Assembly: GCA_900318815.1 (NCBI GenBank)
Contig: ONMA01000008.1
Coordinates: forward strand, 124,001-188,000
Origin: an uncultured Prevotellaceae bacterium
GTDB taxonomy: Bacteria > Bacteroidota > Bacteroidia > Bacteroidales > Bacteroidaceae
Reading direction: 5' to 3'
Length of the DNA stretch: 64,000 nucleotides
Part shown: one piece after another, positions 17,306 to 25,469 of the stretch
How positions within the stretch are numbered: the stretch's first letter is position 1
Layout of the letters: each line of letters begins with the position of its first letter
Program-made: the position numbers and the translations under genes
Notes under the pieces: generated by a model
The model's input: only the letters and a program-made list of their open reading frames with translations
Told to the model about the DNA's origin: nothing
Database searches by the model: none

Positions 17306-17410
17306 AGCCTACCCAAGCCCTCCCAAAGGGAGGGGTGTTTAGATAGATAATGACGTAGTAAAGAGCCCACCCAAGCCCTCCCAAAGGGAGGGGTGTTTAG
17401 ATAGATAAAA
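17306..17410. repeat. Two copies of palindromic repeat (PTQALP family)
   Basis: Copies at about 17306-17350 and 17363-17410. Core ACCCAAGCCCTCCCAAAGGG is followed by AGGGG and TGTTTAGATAGATAA. CCCTCCC/GGGAGGG forms the palindrome. Further copies lie at 28748-28909 (three) and, inverted, at 34976-35021 and 35833-35906. Confidence 0.9.
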
Positions 17411-17698
17411 TCGTCGATCCGCATAAAAATCGTTCATCCGTCTAACCGTCAAAAAAACGTTCATCCGTCTAACCGTCAAAAGAATCGTTCATCCGTCTAA
17501 CCGTCAAAAAATCGTCTATCCGTCTAACCGTCAAAAAAATTCGTTTATCCGTCTAACCGTCAAAAAATCGTCTATCCGTCTAACCGTCAAAAAAATCGTC
17601 TATCCGTCTAACCGTCAAAAAATCGTCTATCCGTCTAACCGTCAAAAAAATTCGTTCATCCGTCTAACCGTCAAAAAATCGTCTATCCGTCAATAATA
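17411..17698. repeat. 27-bp tandem repeat array, about nine full units
   Basis: Units contain ATCCGTCTAACCGTCAAA with a variable A-run and alternate between TTCGTTC and TCGTCT lead-ins. Nine full and two partial units are present. There is no spacer diversity as in CRISPR. The array ends CCGTCAATAATA directly before the ATG of the menI-like gene and would form its mRNA leader. Confidence 0.9.
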
Positions 17699-18109
17699 AT
17701 GAATGTAGAAAGAATCAACCAGATAATCAGCGAAAAACCTAATCTCAGTACCGCCCTCGGAATGGAGTTCATCTCCACGCCCGAGGACGATACTTGTATG
17801 GCCCGCATGAAAGTAGACGAACGCAACCGTCAGCCCTTCGGTTTCCTCAGCGGTGGTGCCTCCTTAGCCTTGGCCGAGAATCTGGCTGGTGTGGGTTCGT
17901 CATCGCTCTGTCCGGGTCAGGCCTGCGTGGGCATAGAGGTAAGCGGAAGTCATGTGAAGGCCGTCTGCGAGGGCGACACCGTGACCGCCTACGCACGTCT
18001 GCTGCACAGCGGCAAGACGCTACACGTCTGGCAGGTGGACATCAAAGACACGGCTGATAACCTTATTTCTACGGTTCGCGTCACCAACTATATCATCGGT
18101 CATAAATGA
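17699..18109 (+). CDS. menI: Hotdog thioesterase, probable DHNA-CoA hydrolase
   Basis: 136 residues of PaaI/MenI type. RNRQPFGFLSGGASLALAEN carries the acyl-CoA thioesterase motif, with Gly-Gly after a Phe-Leu-Ser where other members have HGG. MenI hydrolyses 1,4-dihydroxy-2-naphthoyl-CoA in menaquinone synthesis. That function rests on context: the stop overlaps the menF start by 4 bp and menD follows. There is no space for a Shine-Dalgarno sequence, because the repeat array runs up to the ATG. Confidence 0.8.
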   Translation: MNVERINQIISEKPNLSTALGMEFISTPEDDTCMARMKVDERNRQPFGFLSGGASLALAENLAGVGSSSLCPGQACVGIEVSGSHVKAVCEGDTVTAYARLLHSGKTLHVWQVDIKDTADNLISTVRVTNYIIGHK

Positions 18110-19233
18110 ACAGCTTTGCCATCTACCGGCTACCGCATGCCACCTCTTGCACGCTCATTGAGCAAACCAAAGGGCAACCCGAGGAGCTGCAGTCGTGCGC
18201 CGAACTGAACGGGCGCGAAGGCTTTGTCGTGGCCCCCTTCCAGATAACGACTGCTACGCCTCTTCTGCTCATTCGCCCCGACAGGATGGAAAGTCTTTCG
18301 CTTGAAGACCAGGAAGTGACAAGTAGGGGCATGAGCCATTCTGATTCTAAGAACGAAGACCTCTACGAGAAGGAACGCAGGCAATACGGCGCGACCTTTG
18401 CCCGCTTCCATGCCGAGTTGGCCAGCCACTCAACCTATAGTCAATCAGCTGCAACGAACCACTATCAGAAACTGGTGCTCTCGCGATGCTTTCCCATAGA
18501 GAACAACGGTTCCACCCCGCCTATGCAGTTGTTCTTCCGAGCCTGCAAGCTGTACCCACGCCTGTTTATTTCGTTGGTAAGCACCCCGCAAAGCGGCACC
18601 TGGCTTGCCGCCACCCCAGAGATTCTGCTCGAAGGTCAGGCAGACCAATGGCGCACTATTGCGCTTGCTGGCACCATGAAGCTGGAAGGCGAAAGTCTGA
18701 ACGGCGAGGGCGAGAGCATCACCTGGAGCACGAAGAACATACAGGAACAACGCTATGTGGCCACCTATCTGGCAGAGCAACTGAAGCCTTTTGTCAGTCA
18801 GCTCGAAGAGACGGGGCCTCGCACCGTCCGAGCCGCCAACCTGGTACACCTGCGCAGCGACTTCACTTTCACCTTATATAATAATACGCGCGTAGGCGAC
18901 CTGCTGCAAGCCCTCCACCCCACCCCAGCGGTATGCGGACTGCCCAAGCAACAGGCCTTCGACTTCATCCTGCGCAACGAGCATACGCCCCGTCTCTACT
19001 ACAGCGGGTTTATGGGGCCGCTGTCCGTTGAACACGCCGATTCTTCACTCTTCACTCTTCACTCTTCACTCAAAAGCACCCACCTCTACGTCTCCTTGCG
19101 CTGCATGCAGATATGCCAGCACGAGTATCGTCTCTATGCCGGTGGCGGACTGCTGAAAGACAGTCAGGAGGAACAGGAGTGGCAGGAAACGGAAGCCAAG
19201 ATGGAGACCATGCGACAGCTTATCACCAACTGA
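18106..19233 (+). CDS. menF: Isochorismate synthase MenF
   Basis: 375 residues. The chorismate-binding domain is intact, with AGTMKLEGES and the C-terminal HPTPAVCGLPKQQAFDF and RLYYSGFMGP. It converts chorismate to isochorismate for menaquinone. Residues about 310-322 (SSLFTLHSSLKS) are encoded by a run of four TTCACTC-type repeats and look like an in-frame insertion just after the active-site GFMGP segment. The 4-bp overlap with menI and the 4-bp gap to menD indicate one operon. Confidence 0.92.
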   Translation: MNSFAIYRLPHATSCTLIEQTKGQPEELQSCAELNGREGFVVAPFQITTATPLLLIRPDRMESLSLEDQEVTSRGMSHSDSKNEDLYEKERRQYGATFARFHAELASHSTYSQSAATNHYQKLVLSRCFPIENNGSTPPMQLFFRACKLYPRLFISLVSTPQSGTWLAATPEILLEGQADQWRTIALAGTMKLEGESLNGEGESITWSTKNIQEQRYVATYLAEQLKPFVSQLEETGPRTVRAANLVHLRSDFTFTLYNNTRVGDLLQALHPTPAVCGLPKQQAFDFILRNEHTPRLYYSGFMGPLSVEHADSSLFTLHSSLKSTHLYVSLRCMQICQHEYRLYAGGGLLKDSQEEQEWQETEAKMETMRQLITN

Positions 19234-19237
19234 CATC

Positions 19238-20953
19238 ATGTACAGCAACAAGGAAAACGTCAACATACTCACCGCCTTGCTCGTGGCCCACGGCATACAC
19301 CATGCAGTCGTCTGTCCTGGCAGTCGCAATGCCCCCATCGTGCATAACCTGAACGAGTGTCCCGCCATCACGTGTCATCCCGTGACCGACGAGCGTAGTG
19401 CAGGATTCTATGCGCTGGGCATGGCACAGATACTGGCCGAGCCTGTTGCCGTATGCGTTACTTCGGGCACGGCACTCCTGAATCTTTCTCCCGCCGTGGC
19501 CGAAGCCTATTACCAGCGCCAGCGGATAGTCGTCATCTCTGCCGACCGCCCCCTGCAATGGATAGGCCAGTTAGACGGACAGACGCTACCACAGGCAGAT
19601 GCCTTTGTGCCGTTTGTCGGCGCATCGGTATCAGTATCCCTGCCAGAGCCACACAACGACGAGGAGCGATGGTACTGCAACCGCCTGGTCAACGAGGCAC
19701 TACTTGCTACCTGGCAACGCAAGACCGCCCAAATCAACGTACCTATCAGCGAACCTTTGTTCCACTTCGAAACCAAGGAACTGCCCGAAGAGCGTAGAAT
19801 TAGCTACGACGCGCCACAAAACAGCTTTGCCGACATCGTTAAAAACGGACTGGCCGAGGACTTCAGCCAAGCCAGCAAGCCCATGATTGTCATCGGACAA
19901 TACGAGAAGACTGACGACGAGTTCGTTCGCATCATCAATAAACTGCAGGAACATGCCGTGGTGCTATACGAACCGCTGGGCCATCCCGAAGGGGGATTGC
20001 CCTTCGACGAGGTGCTTCAACGGATAGGAAATGACGACCGCTACCGACCCGACTTTCTGCTCTATTGCGGCAACACCATCGTGAGCAAACGGCTGAAACA
20101 GTTCCTGCGCAAGGGAGTGGAATGTGTCTGGGAAGTGACGGAAGACGGACAGATACACGACACCTTCTCTTGTGTGGGTTCGGTCATCGACAGCTCTACA
20201 CATGTTGTCTTGGGCCTCCTGAGCAAGAAATTCTATCCTCTCTCCTCTCTCCCCAGCGAAGCCAATTCTTCACTCTTCACTCTTCACTCTTCACTCTCCC
20301 CTCTCTCCTCTCCAAAAAACACCTCGGAGTTTACGGGGCTCTGGCATGCGGCCTTCGCACAACAGGAGGAGATCCGACGCACATTCATCCCTCCATTCTC
20401 TCAGATGGCTGCTGTAAAATACTTCGAGGAGCATTTCAACAGCGGCATCGTCCACTACGCTAACAGCACGGCTATACGGTTGGCCAACATCTACGCCCGT
20501 CATTACGTGTACTGCAACCGTGGGGTGAATGGCATCGAAGGGTCGCTCAGCACGGCAGCTGGCTGTTCGCTCGTCACGGAGGAGAAGGCGTTCTGCATCA
20601 TCGGCGACCTGAGTTTCTTCTACGACCAGAACGCCCTCTGGAACCAGCACCTGCGGGGAAACCTTCGCATCCTTCTCCTGAACAATGGCAAAGGAGGAAT
20701 CTTCAACATGCTGAAAGGACTGGAGGCAAGTCCTGCCCGCGACCCGCTGGTTGCCGCAGAACACAACACTACAGCCGAAGGCATCTGTCAGCAGAACAAG
20801 GTGGTCTACTTGAAGGCCGTCGACATGCAGCAGATGAACGACGGCATACAGCAGTTAATATCCATCGAGAGTACTCGTCCTGTATTGCTGGAAGTCTTCA
20901 CCGATGCAGAAACCGACAGTACCGTCTTCCGGCATTACTATGAGCAACAATGA
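19238..20953 (+). CDS. menD: SEPHCHC synthase MenD
   Basis: 571 residues. ThDP-dependent enzyme adding 2-oxoglutarate to isochorismate. The N-terminal VVCPGSRNAPIVHNL and TSGTALLNLSPAVAEAYYQR segments and the C-terminal NRGVNGIEGSLSTAAG are diagnostic. Residues about 330-362 (from SSLPSEANSSLFTLHSSLSP) include a TTCACTC-repeat stretch, the same repeat as in MenF, sitting in the linker between the middle and C-terminal domains. The operon ends here: menB, menC, menE and menA are not in the window. Confidence 0.93.
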   Translation: MYSNKENVNILTALLVAHGIHHAVVCPGSRNAPIVHNLNECPAITCHPVTDERSAGFYALGMAQILAEPVAVCVTSGTALLNLSPAVAEAYYQRQRIVVISADRPLQWIGQLDGQTLPQADAFVPFVGASVSVSLPEPHNDEERWYCNRLVNEALLATWQRKTAQINVPISEPLFHFETKELPEERRISYDAPQNSFADIVKNGLAEDFSQASKPMIVIGQYEKTDDEFVRIINKLQEHAVVLYEPLGHPEGGLPFDEVLQRIGNDDRYRPDFLLYCGNTIVSKRLKQFLRKGVECVWEVTEDGQIHDTFSCVGSVIDSSTHVVLGLLSKKFYPLSSLPSEANSSLFTLHSSLSPLSSPKNTSEFTGLWHAAFAQQEEIRRTFIPPFSQMAAVKYFEEHFNSGIVHYANSTAIRLANIYARHYVYCNRGVNGIEGSLSTAAGCSLVTEEKAFCIIGDLSFFYDQNALWNQHLRGNLRILLLNNGKGGIFNMLKGLEASPARDPLVAAEHNTTAEGICQQNKVVYLKAVDMQQMNDGIQQLISIESTRPVLLEVFTDAETDSTVFRHYYEQQ

Positions 20954-21010
20954 TGACGGGGCAATATCCATATAAAATTTGAAAGATTGCTACAATTTGT
21001 GATAAAAAAC

Positions 21011-21041
21011 TTTGCGCTTTCATTTTCTTTTCGTAACTTTG
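21011..21041 (+). promoter_or_regulatory. Promoter of aldA-lutABC
   Basis: TTTG at 21011-21014 and TAACTTTG at 21034-21041, spacer 19 bp; ATG 45 bp later. Confidence 0.7.
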
Positions 21042-21086
21042 CTACCGAATTGCGAAACAAACTAACCTCAAAAACAAATTACACGT

Positions 21087-22529
21087 ATGAAAGACTTACA
21101 AATGTACATTAATGGCCGCTTCTGCGAAAGCCGTAGCGGCAAGTGGATTGACGTTCTGAACCCTTCGACCGAGGAAGTCATCTCGCGTCAGCCCGAAGGC
21201 ACTATTGAAGATGTAAACGAGGCACTCGATGCCGCCCGCGCTGCACAGAAAGCCTGGGCCAAGATTCCCGCCATTGAGCGTGCCCAGTATCTGCTGAAGT
21301 TTGCCGAGGGTATCAAGAAGCGCCAGAATGAATTTACCGAGATTATCATGCGCGAACAGGGAAAGACCCGCAACTGGGCCTCTATCGAGGTCGGTGCCAC
21401 CATTGCCTACTTCGAATATATGGCATCATTCGCCCGCCACATCGAGGGTGAGATTATCCCGAGCGACCGCCCCAACGAGACCATCCTGCTCACCAAGAAG
21501 CCCATCGGTGTGGTGGCCGGTATCCTGCCCTGGAACTTCCCCTTCTTCCTCATTGCCCGCAAGGCTGGTGCTGCCCTCATCGCCGGCTGCACCATCGTCA
21601 TCAAGCCCTCGCAGCTCACGCCCGAGAACTGCACAGAGTTTGCCAAGGTGGTCGACGAGAGCGGTCTGCCCGCAGGCGTCATCAACATCGTGACTGGTAA
21701 AGGCTCGGTCATCGGCAACGAGATGGCAGGTTCGCCGAAGATAGATATCGTCTCCGTAACCGGTTCTGTAGCTGCCGGCGAGAGCATCATGGCCGCCGCC
21801 TCGAAGAACATCACGAAGGTAAGCCTCGAACTGGGTGGCAAGGCTCCCGCTATCGTCTGCAAGGATGCCGACCTGGAGCGTGCAGCCCAGTGGATTGTAG
21901 ACAGCCGCATCGGCAACAACGGCCAGATCTGCAATAACGCCGAGCGCGTCTATGTACAGAAGGAAGTGAAGCAGGCCTTCACCGACATCCTGGTCAAGAA
22001 GATGGCAGCCGTGAAGGTGGGCGATCCCTGCAAGGACGAGACCGTTGACATGGGTCCGCTGGTAGAGAAGCGTGCATTAGAGAGCGTCACCGAGAAAGTG
22101 GAGCGTGCCATCAAACAGGGAGCCAAGCTGCTCTGCGGAGGTAAGCGTGTGGGCGAGAAAGGCTACTTCTATGCAGCCACCGTGCTCGACGACTGCCGTC
22201 AGGACATGGACATCATCCACGAGGAGACCTTCGGCCCAGTGATTCCGCTGATTGAGTTCGACACCATCGACCAGGCGATTGAGTGGGCCAACGACTGCGA
22301 GTACGGCTTGGCCAGCAGCATCTTCACCAAGGACCTGAACATTGCCACCAAGGCCTGCCGCGAACTGGAGTTCGGCGAGACCTACATCAACCGCGAACAC
22401 TTCGAGGCCATCCAGGGCTTCCATGCCGGCGTGAAGAAGAGCGGCATTGGCGGTGCCGACGGTAAGCATGGCGTTGAGGAGTACCTCGTGACCCATGTGA
22501 CTTATCTGGACACTTACGAAGATATGTAG
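21087..22529 (+). CDS. aldA: Aldehyde dehydrogenase, lactaldehyde type
   Basis: 480 residues, full length. Catalytic Glu in SLELGGKAP (near residue 252) and Cys in GNNGQICNNAERVYV (near residue 286) are present, and LPWNFPFFL is the NAD-binding segment. AldA oxidises L-lactaldehyde from fucose or rhamnose, and also glycolaldehyde, to the acid. The next three genes oxidise L-lactate, so the operon would take lactaldehyde to pyruvate. Substrate preference is inferred from this context and similarity to AldA. Confidence 0.87.
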   Translation: MKDLQMYINGRFCESRSGKWIDVLNPSTEEVISRQPEGTIEDVNEALDAARAAQKAWAKIPAIERAQYLLKFAEGIKKRQNEFTEIIMREQGKTRNWASIEVGATIAYFEYMASFARHIEGEIIPSDRPNETILLTKKPIGVVAGILPWNFPFFLIARKAGAALIAGCTIVIKPSQLTPENCTEFAKVVDESGLPAGVINIVTGKGSVIGNEMAGSPKIDIVSVTGSVAAGESIMAAASKNITKVSLELGGKAPAIVCKDADLERAAQWIVDSRIGNNGQICNNAERVYVQKEVKQAFTDILVKKMAAVKVGDPCKDETVDMGPLVEKRALESVTEKVERAIKQGAKLLCGGKRVGEKGYFYAATVLDDCRQDMDIIHEETFGPVIPLIEFDTIDQAIEWANDCEYGLASSIFTKDLNIATKACRELEFGETYINREHFEAIQGFHAGVKKSGIGGADGKHGVEEYLVTHVTYLDTYEDM

Positions 22530-22534
22530 TACTT

Positions 22535-23377
22535 ATGAAAATTGGATTATTCGTACCATGCTATGTCGATGCGCTCTACCCCGAGGTAGGCGTATCGACA
22601 TTGCGCTTATTACGCTCCATTGGCCTCGACGTTGACTACCCCGAACGCCAGACTTGCTGCGGCCAGCCTATGGGCAACGCAGGCTTCGAGTACATGGCAC
22701 GGCCACTCGCCAAGAAGTTCGACGAGCTGTTCCGTGGCTATGACTATGTGGTGGCTCCGAGTGCCAGCTGTGCCGCCTACGTGCGCTGCTTCCACCCCAA
22801 CCTCTTGGGAAAAGCTCCCCTTTCGTCCCCCGGGGGGAACACTATAGACCCGACTACTGACAGCAAAACTATAGAAGCCCCCTCGGGGGCAGTAGGGGGG
22901 GCTTTCACCTCGGGGGCAGTAGGGGGGACTTGCGCTGCCGGCAAGACTGTCGACCTCATTGAGTTCCTGCACGACATTATCAAGGTGAAGAGCCTGCCCG
23001 CACGCTTCCCCCACAAGGTGAGCGTGCATAACTCCTGTCATGGCGTGCGCGAGCTGGGATTGTCATCACCCTCAGAGCGCAACATCCCTAAGTTCAACAA
23101 GATAATCGATCTGCTCAAACTGGTCGAGGGCATAGAGGTGGCAGAACCCGAGCGTCCCGACGAGTGCTGCGGATTCGGCGGTATGTTTGCCGTCGAGGAG
23201 AAGGCCGTCTCTGCCCGAATGGGCTTAGAAAAGGTGCGCCGCCACATCGACACGGGGGCTGAATACGTCACAGGCCCCGACTCCTCCTGCCTCATGCACA
23301 TGCAGGGCATTGCCCAGAAGCAAGGCCTCGGCATCAAGTTCATTCACATTGCACAGATTTTATCGTCAGGACTATGA
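22535..23377 (+). CDS. lutA: L-lactate oxidation Fe-S protein LutA
   Basis: 280 residues, longer than the usual about 240. Both CCG motifs are intact: CCGQPMGNAGF and CCGFGGMFAVEEK, which bind the cluster. Residues about 92-128 are encoded by palindromic G/C-rich repeats (CCCCCTCGGGGGCAGTAGG twice), giving the amino acid repeat SGAVGG; this stretch has no place in the family and looks inserted in frame. The start lies 5 bp after aldA, and the end overlaps lutB by 4 bp. Confidence 0.88.
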   Translation: MKIGLFVPCYVDALYPEVGVSTLRLLRSIGLDVDYPERQTCCGQPMGNAGFEYMARPLAKKFDELFRGYDYVVAPSASCAAYVRCFHPNLLGKAPLSSPGGNTIDPTTDSKTIEAPSGAVGGAFTSGAVGGTCAAGKTVDLIEFLHDIIKVKSLPARFPHKVSVHNSCHGVRELGLSSPSERNIPKFNKIIDLLKLVEGIEVAEPERPDECCGFGGMFAVEEKAVSARMGLEKVRRHIDTGAEYVTGPDSSCLMHMQGIAQKQGLGIKFIHIAQILSSGL

Positions 23378-24783
23378 GCACAAGACATTCAAAAGCAGCC
23401 GAGACCTATCTACAGAACGAGGCCGTGGTGACGCGCCACGACAAGACGTTCTTCGGCGTGCGCCAGAAGCGCGACAATATGGCCAAGGCTCTGCCCGAAT
23501 GGGAAGACCTGCGCGAGGCAGCCAGCCAAATCAAGAAGCACACGGCCACCCACCTGGCCGACTACTTGGAGAAATTTGAGCGGAATGCTACCAACAATGG
23601 TGTCATCGTACATTGGGCACAGGATGCCGATGAGTACAACAAGATAGTCTACGACATCCTTTCCAAGCACAAGGTCAAGAAGGTGGTGAAGAGCAAGAGC
23701 ATGCTCACCGAGGAGTGCCACCTGAACGAGAACTTGGAGAAGAATGGCATTGAGGTGGTGGAGACCGACCTTGGCGAGCGCATCCTGCAGATGATGAAGT
23801 TGGCACCGAGCCACATCGTCATGCCTGCCCTGCATGTTCACCGCGAGGACATCGGCAAGTGCTTCCGCGAGAAAATCAGTAACTTCGAGGAGATTTCGAA
23901 GAGCTATGGCAAGCCGCACGACGACCCCAACGACCCTACGTTCCTGACCTACGTGGCCCGCATGCACCTGCGTCAGCAGTTTGCCGAGGCCGACTGTGGC
24001 ATGACGGGTGCCAACTTCGGCATTGCCGAGACGGGCGACGTGGTGGTATGTACCAACGAGGGCAACGCCGACATGTCGACATCCATCCCCAAACTGCACA
24101 TCGTGTCGATGGGTATTGAGAAGCTCATCCCCGACTACAAGGCAATGGGCGTGTTCCAACGCTTCGTGGCCCGCTCCGGCACAGGACAGGAAACCACCGT
24201 CTATACCAGTCACTTCCGAGGCCCGCGTCCTGGCGGCGAGATGCATATCGTGCTAGTGGATAACGGTCGCAGCGACATCTTAGGCAATCCGGAACACTGG
24301 CAGACGCTGAAGTGCATGCGCTGCGGAGCCTGCATGAACACCTGCCCGGTCTACCGCCGTTCGGCCGGCTACAGTTACACCTACTTCATTCCCGGTCCCA
24401 TCGGCATCAACTTAGGCATGCTGCGCGACAAGCACAAATACCACGACAACGTGTCGGCCTGCTCGCTCTGCTGCTCGTGCGACAACGTCTGCCCCGTCAA
24501 GGTCGACCTCTCGTCGCAGGTCTACCGATGGCGACAGGAACTTGACGACCACGGTCATGCCGACCCGATGAAACGAATGATGTCGAAAGGCATGTCGTTC
24601 CTCTTCAACCACCCCGCCCTCTACACCACCGCCCTGCGCATGTCGCCCATGGCTAACTGGGTGCCAGGCCTGCTGATGAACCTGCCGCTGAACCCGTGGG
24701 CCTACGGTCATGAGATGATGAAGTTCCCCAAGAAATCGTTCCACGAACTATGGAGCGAAGACTTGAAGAGTAAAGAAAAGTAA
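23374..24783 (+). CDS. lutB: L-lactate oxidation Fe-S flavin-like protein LutB
   Basis: 469 residues. The LUD domain (TGANFGIAETGDVVVCTNEGN near residues 209-229) precedes two 4Fe-4S motifs, CMRCGACMNTCPVYRR and CSLCCSCDNVCPVKV. LutB is the central subunit of the LutABC complex that oxidises L-lactate to pyruvate. Position between lutA and lutC with 4-bp overlap and 4-bp gap is typical. Confidence 0.92.
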   Translation: MSTRHSKAAETYLQNEAVVTRHDKTFFGVRQKRDNMAKALPEWEDLREAASQIKKHTATHLADYLEKFERNATNNGVIVHWAQDADEYNKIVYDILSKHKVKKVVKSKSMLTEECHLNENLEKNGIEVVETDLGERILQMMKLAPSHIVMPALHVHREDIGKCFREKISNFEEISKSYGKPHDDPNDPTFLTYVARMHLRQQFAEADCGMTGANFGIAETGDVVVCTNEGNADMSTSIPKLHIVSMGIEKLIPDYKAMGVFQRFVARSGTGQETTVYTSHFRGPRPGGEMHIVLVDNGRSDILGNPEHWQTLKCMRCGACMNTCPVYRRSAGYSYTYFIPGPIGINLGMLRDKHKYHDNVSACSLCCSCDNVCPVKVDLSSQVYRWRQELDDHGHADPMKRMMSKGMSFLFNHPALYTTALRMSPMANWVPGLLMNLPLNPWAYGHEMMKFPKKSFHELWSEDLKSKEK

Positions 24784-24787
24784 TGCT

Positions 24788-25384
24788 ATGAGTTCAAGAG
24801 AAGAAATACTTTCCCGTCTGCGCAAGAATACGAGCGAGACATACTACATGCCCGACCTCAGCGGGCTAAAACCCATTACGTTTGCCAACCCCGTGGCCGA
24901 GTTCATCAAGAAGACCACGACCACGGCGGGTGCCAAACTCATTGAGATGAAGGCCGACGACGACCTAAACGTAATCGTGCACCAGGCCTATCCCGATGCA
25001 AAACTCATTGCCAGCAACGTGCCAAGTGTCGAAGCTGGGATGAACCCCGACACCGTGGACGAAGCCAAGGAGCTGATGCAGGTCGACGTGGGAGTCATCG
25101 AAGGGGCTATCGGCGTGGCCGAGAACGCCTGTATCTGGATTCCGCAGCAGATGAAGCAGAAAGCCGTCTGCTTTGCCTCTCAGCAACTGATCATCGTGCT
25201 CAGTCGCGATGCCATCGTCAGCAACATGCACGAGGCCTACGACCGCATTGCCTCTTCTAAGGAATATTTCCAGACTTACAAGTTCGGCACCTTCATCAGC
25301 GGCCCCAGCAAGACCGCCGACATTGAGTCCGCACTTGTCTACGGTGCCCAGGCAGCCCGCGGTGTCACCGTCGTGCTAAGATAG
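24788..25384 (+). CDS. lutC: L-lactate oxidation protein LutC (LUD domain)
   Basis: 198 residues forming a single LUD domain: VDVGVIEGAIGVAENACIWI and the C-terminal FISGPSKTADIESALVYGAQ are characteristic. Last gene of the aldA-lutABC operon. Followed by degenerate 27-bp repeats in the gap to the convergent nucleoside kinase gene. Confidence 0.9.
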   Translation: MSSREEILSRLRKNTSETYYMPDLSGLKPITFANPVAEFIKKTTTTAGAKLIEMKADDDLNVIVHQAYPDAKLIASNVPSVEAGMNPDTVDEAKELMQVDVGVIEGAIGVAENACIWIPQQMKQKAVCFASQQLIIVLSRDAIVSNMHEAYDRIASSKEYFQTYKFGTFISGPSKTADIESALVYGAQAARGVTVVLR

Positions 25385-25466
25385 CCGTTTCTCCGTCCAA
25401 CCGCCCAAAAAACGTTCACCCGTCTAACCGTCAAAAAAACGTTCATCCGTCTGACCATCAAAAGCT
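25385..25466. repeat. Three degenerate 27-bp repeat units
   Basis: Units with CTCCGTCCAACCGCC, CACCCGTCTAACCGTC and CATCCGTCTGACCATC cores. Same family as the arrays at 17.4 and 28.9 kb but more diverged. They lie between convergent genes. Confidence 0.8.
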
Positions 25467-25469
25467 ACG

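Noticed and set aside
17411..17698. CRISPR array
   Set aside because: Units are contiguous and near identical with only A-run variation; there are no unique spacers, no leader and no cas genes.
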